5,748 nucleotides of DNA from Desulfobacteraceae bacterium. Its GTDB lineage: Bacteria; Desulfobacterota; Desulfobulbia; Desulfobulbales; Desulfobulbaceae. The position numbers and the translations under genes are program-made. The stretch is from NCBI GenBank assembly GCA_022837185.1, contig JALHJD010000197.1, positions 1 to 5,748 of the forward strand, given 5' to 3'. This document shows positions 1 to 5,387 of this stretch, piece by piece (the first letter of the stretch is position 1; every line of letters starts with the position of its first letter). The notes beneath the pieces were generated by a model. It saw only the letters and a program-made list of their open reading frames with translations. It made no database searches and was not told the origin of the DNA.

Positions 1-204
1 ACTGCGTGAAAGAATGCGGACCCTGACCCCATGGCGGGCGACGGCTTCAATTCTCCCGCCATAGACGAATCCGGTGCCGTCGAACAGTTCGATGGCGGAG
101 CCCGGTTCAAGACGCAGGACGCTGGTTATGTGGTGCGATTCAACTCCGGAGAGGGTGGCAATGCCGCTTCGGATCGATTGCGGATCAATGAAGAAACGGC
201 GCAT
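1..204 (-). CDS. rsmE: 16S rRNA (uracil(1498)-N3)-methyltransferase RsmE, N-terminal part, cut by window edge
   Basis: RsmE methylates N3 of U1498 in 16S rRNA of the small ribosomal subunit, using S-adenosylmethionine. The visible 68 codons begin MRRFFIDP and contain GVESHHITSVLRLEPG and ELFDGTGFVYGG, the typical start of the family: the PUA-like RNA-binding domain with its HH..VLR signature and the FDG turn. The SPOUT methyltransferase domain, about 170 more residues, lies beyond base 1. The ATG at 202-204 is the only reasonable start because an in-frame TGA lies at 208-210. No clear Shine-Dalgarno sequence precedes it, which is slightly odd. A sigma70-like promoter lies about 90 bases upstream and the preceding minus-strand gene has its own terminator, so rsmE is probably transcribed separately. 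Family assignment is by recognition of the N-terminal motifs. Confidence 0.88.
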   Translation of the reverse strand, partial: MRRFFIDPQSIRSGIATLSGVESHHITSVLRLEPGSAIELFDGTGFVYGGRIEAVARHGVRVRILSRS

Positions 205-289
205 GGATCATCGGCAGGTTCAAAAAAGATGCGTCTCGATTTTTCCAGGCAGCAGGTCGGCAGCCGGTGTGCAGGCCGGCGGCACAAGA

Positions 290-318
290 ATAATACGGCA
301 ACAGGGCCAATGATGCAA
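290..318 (-). promoter_or_regulatory. Putative sigma70 promoter of rsmE
   Basis: On the minus strand TTGCAT (313-318) and TATTAT (290-295) are separated by exactly 17 bases, close to the TTGACA/TATAAT consensus. Transcription would start near 283 and leave a leader of about 80 bases before the rsmE ATG. The placement just downstream of the preceding gene's terminator supports the call. The stretch 205-405 holds nothing else I can support as a gene. Confidence 0.5.
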
Positions 319-405
319 TAACTCTCTGCCGAGCCGCTGATTGTTCGGGGCGCAGGACAGCAGAGAACCTGGGTATTCATCGGTGGGCAAGGGATGCTGA
401 CCGGC

Positions 406-432
406 AAAAAAAAGCCCCCTGAGTTTCGGGGG
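406..432 (-). terminator. Rho-independent terminator of the small selenoprotein gene
   Basis: Read on the minus strand, CCCCC (428-432) pairs with GGGGG (415-419) across an 8-base loop. This is followed by C and then eight T residues (406-413). It is a GC stem directly followed by a U run, about 75 bases downstream of the TAA at 507-509, and it separates that gene from rsmE. Confidence 0.8.
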
Positions 433-448
433 TGGAGACTGCGTGGGA

Positions 449-480
449 AGAGAGCCGGTATCGCGGGATACCGGCTCTCT
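449..480. repeat. Perfect 14-bp inverted repeat (strong hairpin) between the selenoprotein gene and its terminator
   Basis: Arms 449-462 and 467-480 are perfectly complementary (AGAGAGCCGGTATC and its reverse complement), with a 4-base loop. No T run follows directly on either strand, so it is not a textbook terminator. On the minus strand it lies in the 3' untranslated region of the 507-824 gene, between the second SECIS-like hairpin and the poly-U terminator. It could be the first of two tandem terminator hairpins, or a 3'-end stabilising stem. Confidence 0.7.
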
Positions 481-489
481 CATTCCATG

Positions 490-506
490 TCGTGCGGACC
501 GCACGA
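490..506 (-). promoter_or_regulatory. SECIS-like hairpin for the second UGA (Sec101)
   Basis: On the minus strand TCGTGC (501-506) pairs perfectly with GCACGA (490-495) around the loop GGTCC (496-500). The outer loop bases can form a seventh pair. The loop GGU lies 22-24 nt after the UGA at 522-524. Bacterial SECIS elements are hairpins just downstream of UGA with a G/U-containing apical loop that binds the SelB C-terminal domain. This one starts directly after the TAA, so it lies in the 3' untranslated region but still at a workable distance. A role in termination is possible instead, but no U run follows it. Confidence 0.65.
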
Positions 507-824
507 TTACTTGGAACCGCCTCAGCCACTGCCTCCGGCGGGTTTTTCCATCTTCATTTCTTCCTTGACGGCTTCACCGGCCTCTTCGGCCTTCTTTGCG
601 GCTTCCTCTACGGTTTCCTCGACCGCTTCAGCAGCCTCCTCGGTCTTTTCCTCTGCTACGTCGGCTGCCTGCTCAACGGCTTTTTCAGCACTACCTGTGC
701 TGGGCTTGCTGCCTCAAGCGCTGCCGCCGGCGGCATGCGCGGCGGGCATGGTCATGCTGCCGGAGCTCACCAATGCAGCGACTCCGAGTCCGGCGAGGAG
801 TTTTTTCAGGTCCTTGCTGTCCAT
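507..824 (-). CDS. Small double-selenocysteine protein, probable SbtA-type peptide precursor (two in-frame UGA)
   Basis: This 105-residue product is readable only if TGA at 714-716 (residue 37) and at 522-524 (residue 101) are selenocysteine; the stop is TAA at 507-509. The start is fixed by GGAGGA (831-836) six bases before the ATG. Residues 1-31 form a basic then hydrophobic leader (MDSKDLKKLLAGLGVAAL...) ending in AHA before AGG, which resembles a signal peptidase I site. Next come GGSA-U-GSK, an amphipathic Ala/Glu/Lys helix at about 46-92 with rough 11-residue periodicity, and GGSG-U-GGSK at the C-terminus. There is no cysteine. A SECIS-like hairpin follows each UGA. The leader and Gly/Ser-Sec-Gly motifs recall, from memory, SbtA precursors modified by the radical SAM maturase SbtM; the long helix is not a feature I recall in them. 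No maturase is in the window. The gene is monocistronic and divergent from hsp20. Sec reading is well supported; the family and any modification are inference. Confidence 0.82.
686..702 (-). promoter_or_regulatory. SECIS-like hairpin for the first UGA (Sec37)
   Basis: On the minus strand CAGCAC (697-702) pairs perfectly with GTGCTG (686-691) around the 5-base loop AGGTA (692-696). The loop GGU falls 19-21 nt after the UGA at 714-716. By my recollection that is the same spacing and loop core as in the E. coli fdhF SECIS. The hairpin lies inside the coding sequence, as is usual in bacteria, and encodes part of the linker after GGSA-U-GSK. Confidence 0.75.
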
Positions 825-830
825 CCTTTT

Positions 831-836
831 TCCTCC
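831..836 (-). promoter_or_regulatory. Ribosome binding site of the selenoprotein gene
   Basis: GGAGGA on the minus strand, with the 6-base spacer AAAAGG before the ATG at 822-824. It is a near-perfect anti-16S match and fixes the start of a gene that would otherwise look like a 36-codon open frame. Confidence 0.85.
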
Positions 837-895
837 ATGTTGAATTGTCGGGTCATATAGGGAAACAACATGACAAACACCTGTATAATAATCTT

Positions 896-925
896 ATTCT
901 ATGTAACTTGGCAAGGTGAAGTCAA
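896..925 (-). promoter_or_regulatory. Putative promoter of the selenoprotein gene
   Basis: On the minus strand TTGACT (920-925) and TAGAAT (896-901) are 18 bases apart. A second overlapping pair, TTGCCA (909-914) and TATTAT (885-890), also has an 18-base spacer, so the exact promoter is uncertain. The AT-rich stretch at about 870-905 stands out from the GC-rich surroundings. Transcription would start about 65 bases before the ATG. No sigma54-type GG/GC element was seen. Confidence 0.45.
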
Positions 926-1002
926 GGGAAAGGATGGGATTGAGGCGGCATATTCTGGCCGTGAAACCGCGGGCAGCGTCTGCTCCGGTACCGGCGCCCT
1001 GT

Positions 1003-1030
1003 TTGACTTTTTTGCCGGGTGGAATACAAT
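1003..1030 (+). promoter_or_regulatory. Putative sigma70 promoter of hsp20
   Basis: TTGACT (1003-1008) and TACAAT (1025-1030) are separated by 16 bases, close to consensus. Transcription would start near 1037, giving a leader of about 55 bases. No CIRCE inverted repeat and no sigma32-type CTTGAA/CCCCAT pair was found, so heat control, if present, is not visible at this level. Confidence 0.6.
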
Positions 1031-1049
1031 TCATTTAATGGGGTAATTG

Positions 1050-1090
1050 CATTTTGGTCTCAACGATGGAACTCAATGAAGGGAGGGGTG
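1050..1090 (+). promoter_or_regulatory. Possible FourU-like RNA thermometer over the hsp20 ribosome binding site
   Basis: In the leader, CAUUUU (1050-1055) can pair with GGGGUG (1085-1090), including four consecutive U-G pairs. After a 2-base bulge, UCUC (1058-1061) can pair with GGGA (1081-1084), and the loop is 1062-1080. The stem would cover the whole GGGAGGGG Shine-Dalgarno. Known FourU thermometers control small heat shock genes such as Salmonella agsA by melting of a UUUU/SD helix. The fold here was made by eye, is weak and has a large loop; competing folds were not computed. Confidence 0.3.
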
Positions 1091-1092
1091 TC

Positions 1093-1572
1093 ATGGCGAA
1101 AAAGAAGGACAAAGCGGAGCTTGTCACCAAGGAGGAAACACGGCCGGATACCTATTTTGACGAGATGGAGCGGCAGTTCGAGCGATTTTTTCGCCAACCC
1201 TTTTCCTTTATGCCGTCCATGTTGCTGCGTGATTTTCCCAGGGCCGCGGAACTCACCCCCTCCGTCGATATTTTCGAGGAAGGAGGAGAATTGGTGGTGA
1301 AGGCTGATCTACCGGGCATTGCCAAGGAAGATCTCAACGTTTCCATCACCGAAAACACCCTGACCATCACCGGTGAAAAAAAGAAGGAAGAAAAGATCGA
1401 AAAGAAAGATTATCACCGGTTTGAGAGGTCGTACGGCTCATTCAGCCGGAGCTTCCGACTGCCGGACAACGTCAGCGCCGACAAGTCCAAGGCGTCCTTC
1501 AAGGACGGGGTACTGGAGATCAGGGTGCCAAAGACCAGGGAGAGCAAACAGAAGAAGATCACTATCACCTGA
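1093..1572 (+). CDS. Small heat shock protein, Hsp20/alpha-crystallin family
   Basis: This ATP-independent cytoplasmic chaperone binds unfolding proteins and holds them for DnaK/ClpB-type refolding. The product is 159 residues, a normal length. Residues 1-54 form a variable N-terminal arm with an aromatic patch (YFDEMERQFERFFRQPF). The alpha-crystallin domain spans about 55-148 (SVDIFEEGGELVVKADLPG...) and includes the A-x(4)-GVL signature at 134-141 (ASFKDGVL) and EIRVPK. The C-terminal tail carries an I-x-I motif (ITI, 156-158), which docks onto neighbouring subunits in the oligomer. The start chosen is the ATG at 1093, because GGAGG (1082-1086) stands six bases before it. An upstream in-frame ATG at 1054 would add 13 residues but lacks such a site. 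The gene is monocistronic, divergent from the selenoprotein gene and convergent with recA. Confidence 0.95.
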   Translation: MAKKKDKAELVTKEETRPDTYFDEMERQFERFFRQPFSFMPSMLLRDFPRAAELTPSVDIFEEGGELVVKADLPGIAKEDLNVSITENTLTITGEKKKEEKIEKKDYHRFERSYGSFSRSFRLPDNVSADKSKASFKDGVLEIRVPKTRESKQKKITIT

Positions 1573-1603
1573 AGCTCTGCGCTGACACTGGTACTGCCCT
1601 CGG

Positions 1604-1644
1604 GGCCCCGTCATTGCCGGATGGCCGGGGCCATGTCTTTTCTT
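1604..1644 (+). terminator. Likely intrinsic terminator of hsp20
   Basis: GGCCCCG (1604-1610) pairs with CGGGGCC (1626-1632). TCAT (1611-1614) continues against ATGG (1621-1624) with one bulged C (1625), leaving a 6-base loop. The T-rich tract TGTCTTTTCTT (1634-1644) follows. The T run is interrupted, so the terminator may be of moderate strength. It lies 31 bases after the hsp20 stop. Confidence 0.6.
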
Positions 1645-1673
1645 GCTGCCGGCCGCGTTCGGAGGTGCCCGGG

Positions 1674-1691
1674 AAGGGGAGGGGTCCCCTT
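1674..1691 (-). terminator. Stem-loop directly after recA, possible transcript end
   Basis: On the minus strand AAGGGGA (1685-1691) and TCCCCTT (1674-1680) form a perfect 7-bp stem with a CCCC loop, starting 7 bases after the recA stop codon. No U run follows, so it may stabilise the 3' end or act with another factor rather than being a standard terminator. The hsp20 terminator hairpin further on may also stop the recA transcript. Confidence 0.4.
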
Positions 1692-1698
1692 TGTCCGC

Positions 1699-2751
1699 TC
1701 AGTCGCTGCCCTTTTCGGCCGGGGGCATGACAGCGTCCTCTTCCCCCAGCCCGTAGGCGGCGCGGACCTTGTTTTCAATGTCCCCCATCATCTCGGGATG
1801 CTCCTTGAGAAAGGCCTTGGCGTTCTCCCGGCCCTGGCCGATGCGCTCGTCCTGGTAGGCGTACCAGGCGCCGCTTTTGTCGATGATCCCCATTTCGACG
1901 CCCAGATCGAGCAGATCGCCGGTTCTGGAAATGCCTTCACCGTAGATGATGTCGAATTCGGCGGTCTTGAAGGGCGGCGCCACCTTGTTCTTGACGACCT
2001 TAACCTTGGTCCGGTTGCCGATGGATTCCTGACCGTCCTTGATCTGGCTGACTTTGCGGATGTCGAGACGGATCGAACTGTAGAACTTGAGGGCGTTGCC
2101 GCCGGGGGTGGTTTCAGGGTTGCCGAACATCACCCCGATCTTCATTCTGATCTGATTGATGAAGATCAGTACGGTGTTGGTCCGCTTGAGCACCCCGGTG
2201 AATTTGCGCATGGCATGGGACATCAGCCGGGCCTGGAGCCCGACATGCTGGTCCCCGACATTGCCGTCGATCTCGGCCCGCGGCACCAGGGCGGCGACCG
2301 AATCGATGACGATGATGTCCACCCCGCCGCTGCGCATCAGGATTTCAGCGATCTCCAGGGCCTGCTCGCCGAAATCGGGCTGGGAGATCAGCAGATTATC
2401 GGTATCGACCCCGAGTCGCTGGGCATAGGCTGTATCCAGGGCATGTTCGGCGTCTATGAACGCCGCGGTGCCGCCGCGGCGCTGCGATTCGGCGATGGCA
2501 TGCAGCGCCAGGGTCGTTTTGCCCGACGATTCCGGACCGTATATTTCCGTCACCCGGCCGCGCGGCAGTCCGCCGACGCCGAGGGCGATATCAAGACTGA
2601 GGGCGCCGGTGGAGACAACCGGAATTTTTTCCAGCTCATGCTCCCCGAGCCGCATGATCGACCCTTTGCCGAACTGCCGCTGAATCTGGGTAATGGCGTT
2701 GTCCACGCTTTTGATTCGTCCTGCATCCTTATTTTCAACCGCACCTGCCAT
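1699..2751 (-). CDS. recA: Recombinase RecA
   Basis: RecA forms ATP-dependent filaments on single-stranded DNA for strand exchange and stimulates LexA self-cleavage in the SOS response. The 350-residue product has [10 protein letters not shown] near the N-terminus, Walker [10 protein letters not shown] (72-80), the catalytic Glu in FIDAEHALD (Glu102), Walker B DIIVIDS (145-151), and the DNA-binding loop 2 region [16 protein letters not shown] short acidic C-terminus ends EKGSD. Length is typical. An upstream ATG at 2775 overlaps the cinA stop as ATGA and would add MKPIEENS. I prefer the ATG at 2751 because GAGGAG stands six bases before it, and the resulting MAGAVENKD resembles usual RecA starts. 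It is last in the mnmA-mtaB-cinA-recA cluster; cinA-recA is a common pair. No LexA box was recognised upstream. A Phe stands in DFGEQALEI where E. coli RecA has Thr. Confidence 0.97.
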   Translation of the reverse strand: MAGAVENKDAGRIKSVDNAITQIQRQFGKGSIMRLGEHELEKIPVVSTGALSLDIALGVGGLPRGRVTEIYGPESSGKTTLALHAIAESQRRGGTAAFIDAEHALDTAYAQRLGVDTDNLLISQPDFGEQALEIAEILMRSGGVDIIVIDSVAALVPRAEIDGNVGDQHVGLQARLMSHAMRKFTGVLKRTNTVLIFINQIRMKIGVMFGNPETTPGGNALKFYSSIRLDIRKVSQIKDGQESIGNRTKVKVVKNKVAPPFKTAEFDIIYGEGISRTGDLLDLGVEMGIIDKSGAWYAYQDERIGQGRENAKAFLKEHPEMMGDIENKVRAAYGLGEEDAVMPPAEKGSD

Positions 2752-2757
2752 GCTGTT

Positions 2758-2763
2758 CTCCTC
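2758..2763 (-). promoter_or_regulatory. Ribosome binding site deciding the recA start
   Basis: GAGGAG on the minus strand lies six bases (AACAGC) before the ATG at 2749-2751. The alternative upstream ATG at 2773-2775 has only GGTGCGGCGGGC before it. The site lies inside the longest recA open frame, immediately after the cinA stop, consistent with translational coupling. Confidence 0.75.
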
Positions 2764-2771
2764 TATGGGTT

Positions 2772-3998
2772 TCATAATGCCCGCCGCACCAGATCAAGGG
2801 CGGTTTGGGCGGAAATTTCCTGGATTTCACGCCGATTGCCGGAAAAAGTGTACTGCTGGTCCGTGACCGTGCTGCCGATGCACAGTCCGAAAAAGACGGT
2901 GCCGACAGGCTTTTTGTCGGTGCCGCCGGATGGTCCGGCGATCCCGGTCACCCCGATTGCGACCTCGACCCCGGCGCGCCGCTGAATGCCCTCGGCCATG
3001 GCCCTGGCAACAGGGGCGCTGACAGCTCCGTGCTCGGCCAGCAGCGAACTGTCAACGTCCAGCAGTTGTTCTTTGAGAAAATTGCTGTAGGCGACCACGC
3101 CGCCGGCGAACCATTGCGAACTGCCGGCTGTTTCGGTGATTTTGCCGGCCAGGAGTCCGCCGGTGCAGGACTCGGCCACGCCCAGCCACCGGTTCTGTTG
3201 CAGCAGCAGACTCCCCACCACCGAGGCCAGGGTCTCCTGGTCGCAGCCGTACAGAAAACCACCCAGCAGGGCGGTAATCGTGGAGTCCGCTTCGGCGAAC
3301 AGGGCATCGGCTTCCCCTGCATCCCGGCCGGTCACGGTCAGACTGACATGCACTTCGCTGTCCACGGGATAGTAGCCGATTTTGAGCTGCGGTGTTTTTT
3401 CCATATGCCGCAGGTATTCGTTGATCATGTTTTCCCCGAGGCCGAAGGTGCGGTATACCCGCTGCCGGAAATGATGCCGCTTGTCGGTCGACCAGCCGGC
3501 CAGGCAGGGGAGGACATGTTCGACCATCAGCTCTTTCATCTGCGCCGGGACGCCGGGCAGAAAAAAGATCGGGGTCGCGTCATCCACCAGCAGATAGCCG
3601 GCCATTCGCGATTCCGCGTTGAGCACCTCCGCGCCCTGGGGCAGCCAGGCAAGCTTTTCCAGCAAGGCCTGGTCGCCCGTCCCGCCCCTCAGTCGGGCGC
3701 GGATTTTGTTCAGGATCCCCCGGTGCAGGGTGGGCGGTCGGTTCAGGGCCTTGGACACGGCCTCATTGGTCAGGTCGTCACTGGTGGCTCCGAGCCCGCC
3801 GGTGACAATGACAAAATCAGCCCGGCGGATCGCCCTTTTCAGGGCTTCCCCGATCAGGGCCGGAGTGTCGCCGATGGTATGCATGGCAACGATTTCATGT
3901 CCGGCGGCGAAAAGCTGCCTGGCGGCAAAACCGCTGGTGGTGTTGATGATGCGGCCCGACGTCAGCTCATCGCCGATGGCTATTATTTCACCGATCAT
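2772..3998 (-). CDS. cinA: CinA family protein: N-terminal molybdopterin-binding-like domain plus C-terminal nicotinamide-nucleotide amidohydrolase (PncC)
   Basis: The C-terminal domain of this family deamidates nicotinamide mononucleotide to nicotinate mononucleotide in NAD salvage. The N-terminal COG1058 domain acts as an ADP-ribose-type pyrophosphatase in studied members. The name comes from competence/damage-inducible genes beside recA. The 408 residues start [17 protein letters not shown] and show [13 protein letters not shown] (65-77) in the first domain. The PncC domain, about 255-408, has [13 protein letters not shown] (274-286) with the catalytic-type Ser-Cys region, GGVVAYSN (299-306), GAVS (324-327) and [18 protein letters not shown] (351-368). 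Both domains look complete. The start is fixed by family alignment, as no in-frame ATG, GTG or TTG lies between it and the mtaB stop. No Shine-Dalgarno sequence is visible in the 51-base gap, so translation may depend on coupling or a weak site. It is followed by recA. Confidence 0.95.
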   Translation of the reverse strand: MIGEIIAIGDELTSGRIINTTSGFAARQLFAAGHEIVAMHTIGDTPALIGEALKRAIRRADFVIVTGGLGATSDDLTNEAVSKALNRPPTLHRGILNKIRARLRGGTGDQALLEKLAWLPQGAEVLNAESRMAGYLLVDDATPIFFLPGVPAQMKELMVEHVLPCLAGWSTDKRHHFRQRVYRTFGLGENMINEYLRHMEKTPQLKIGYYPVDSEVHVSLTVTGRDAGEADALFAEADSTITALLGGFLYGCDQETLASVVGSLLLQQNRWLGVAESCTGGLLAGKITETAGSSQWFAGGVVAYSNFLKEQLLDVDSSLLAEHGAVSAPVARAMAEGIQRRAGVEVAIGVTGIAGPSGGTDKKPVGTVFFGLCIGSTVTDQQYTFSGNRREIQEISAQTALDLVRRAL

Positions 3999-4049
3999 GT
4001 GGTCAAGTAAAAGGAGCGGGGTTGAGGGACGTTTTCCCGGTTCGTTACT

Positions 4050-5387
4050 TTACCTGTTTCGGGATATTATCTCAAGCTGCGTCTGCACCGCGGTGCCGAA
4101 TATGCCGCCGTCGGCCAGGAACCTGTCCAGACGGACCGGAACGATGGTTCCCTTCAGCCGTGAATCTCCCTCGAAACGGACAGGGATATAATTGTCGGAA
4201 AAACCCTGAAGCAGTCCGCTGGTTCGGTGGACCCGCTCGACCAGAACCTGGCGCACGGTGCCGAAATGGAGTTCATGGAAACGGGATCGCAAGGTCCGGT
4301 CAAGCTCGCGCAATCGCCGGACCCGCTGATCCTTTATCTTCTTGGGAAGTTGCCTGTTCATGGATGCGGCCAGGGTGCCGGGCCGCCTGGAGTAGGGAAA
4401 GACATGCAGATAGGTGACCGGCAGATCAGCAAGCAGCCGGAAGGTGTTGTCGTGGGCGGCTTCCGATTCCCCGGGAAAACCGCAGAGAATGTCGCAGCCG
4501 ATCGCCGCCGGGGGAACCGCGCCGGCGATTCTGGTGACGGTACGGCTGAACTCTTCCGCGGTGTAGCGGCGGTTCATCCTGGCGAGGATATCGTTGTCCC
4601 CGCTCTGGAGGGGGATGTGCAGGTGCGGCATGAAATTGGGCTCGTTGTTCATCAGGGCAAGGAGCCGGTCATCGACCTCGGTCAGCTCCACGGAACTGAG
4701 GCGGAAGCGCATGGTGGGAAAATCCCGGCAGAGCCGGGCAATAAGAGTCGTCAGCGATATCCCCCCGACAAGGTCCAGGCCGTACTTGCCGACGTTGATG
4801 CCGGTAATGACGATTTCCCGGTACCCCTCCCCGGCAAAGACGGCCGTCTGTTCGAGGACCTGTTCCATGGGCAGGCTTCTGCTTCTCCCTCTGGTGTACG
4901 GGACGATACAGTAGGAGCAGAAGTTGTCGCAGCCGTCCTGGATTCGCAGAAAGGCCCGGGTGCGGCCGCTGAAGCGGCGGACCGGCAGAGGGGTGATCTC
5001 TCTTTTCAGGCGGATGTTGCCCATCAGCACGGACAGATCGCAGGTGCGCTCCGTGAGGGCGGCTTCAACAACCAGGTGCTTGTTGCCGTTGCCGACGATG
5101 CAGAGAGGGCTGTCCGCCAGGTCGACGATTTCGCTGGGCGCCATCTGGGCAAAGCAGCCCGTCACCACCAAGCGGGCCGCGGGGTTGGCCTTCAGGGCCC
5201 GGCGGATGAGCTGCCGCGACTGCTGAGCGGCCCTGCCGGTTACGGCGCAGGTGTTGATGACATAGACGTCGGCCTTGCCGGCAAAAGGGACCAGTTCGCA
5301 TCCAGCCTGGGCAAAGGAGGAGGCAAACGACGCAGACTCGAACTGGTTAACCTTGCATCCCAGAGTGGTTATGGCGACTTTTTTCAC
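4050..5387 (-). CDS. mtaB: tRNA (t6A37) C2-methylthiotransferase MtaB
   Basis: MtaB is a radical SAM enzyme that adds a methylthio group to t6A at position 37 of ANN-decoding tRNAs, giving ms2t6A. The N-terminal UPF0004 domain begins TLGCKVNQFES, the form typical of MtaB rather than MiaB or RimO. It carries the three cysteines of one 4Fe-4S cluster (Cys11, Cys47, Cys78). The radical SAM motif CDNFCSYC supplies Cys153, Cys157 and Cys160 for the second cluster. HLHIPLQSGD (255-264) and CGFPGE (302-307) are further family motifs. A TRAM RNA-binding domain lies at about 376-430. Length (445) is normal. The start is GTG at 5385-5387, overlapping the mnmA TGA by four bases, with GGAGGA (5397-5402) nine bases upstream. 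Coupled translation with mnmA, another tRNA modification gene, is likely. The specific MtaB assignment over MiaB is fairly sure from the N-terminal signature. Confidence 0.94.
   Translation of the reverse strand: MKKVAITTLGCKVNQFESASFASSFAQAGCELVPFAGKADVYVINTCAVTGRAAQQSRQLIRRALKANPAARLVVTGCFAQMAPSEIVDLADSPLCIVGNGNKHLVVEAALTERTCDLSVLMGNIRLKREITPLPVRRFSGRTRAFLRIQDGCDNFCSYCIVPYTRGRSRSLPMEQVLEQTAVFAGEGYREIVITGINVGKYGLDLVGGISLTTLIARLCRDFPTMRFRLSSVELTEVDDRLLALMNNEPNFMPHLHIPLQSGDNDILARMNRRYTAEEFSRTVTRIAGAVPPAAIGCDILCGFPGESEAAHDNTFRLLADLPVTYLHVFPYSRRPGTLAASMNRQLPKKIKDQRVRRLRELDRTLRSRFHELHFGTVRQVLVERVHRTSGLLQGFSDNYIPVRFEGDSRLKGTIVPVRLDRFLADGGIFGTAVQTQLEIISRNR

Noticed and set aside
80..90. CGAAC-A-GTTCG inverted repeat as a LexA-type box
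   Set aside because: It lies inside rsmE coding sequence and lacks the 4-base spacing of the Gram-positive type GAAC-N4-GTTC box; no SOS box was found before recA either.
714..716. TGA as a plain stop or a nonsense mutation making a pseudogene
   Set aside because: The frame after it stays open with a coherent helix, a second TGA in the same motif and SECIS-like hairpins after both; random decay would not give this pattern.
394..860. Open frames of 142-149 codons on the plus strand opposite the selenopeptide gene
   Set aside because: They are Ser/Ala/Phe/Leu-rich low-complexity mirror images of the Ala/Glu/Lys-rich minus-strand gene, with no supporting ribosome binding site or family match.
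985..994. Palindrome CCGGTACCGG just upstream of the hsp20 -35 box as an operator
   Set aside because: A single short GC-rich palindrome has no recognised regulator match and could occur by chance.
825..1092. CIRCE element or sigma32 promoter for hsp20
   Set aside because: No TTAGCACTC-N9-GAGTGCTAA repeat and no CTTGAA/CCCCAT pair could be found in the divergent intergenic region.
1621..2985. 454-codon plus-strand open frame antisense to recA
   Set aside because: The opposite strand encodes an unmistakable, complete RecA; the long antisense frame is a GC-rich shadow and runs past both ends of recA without domain features.
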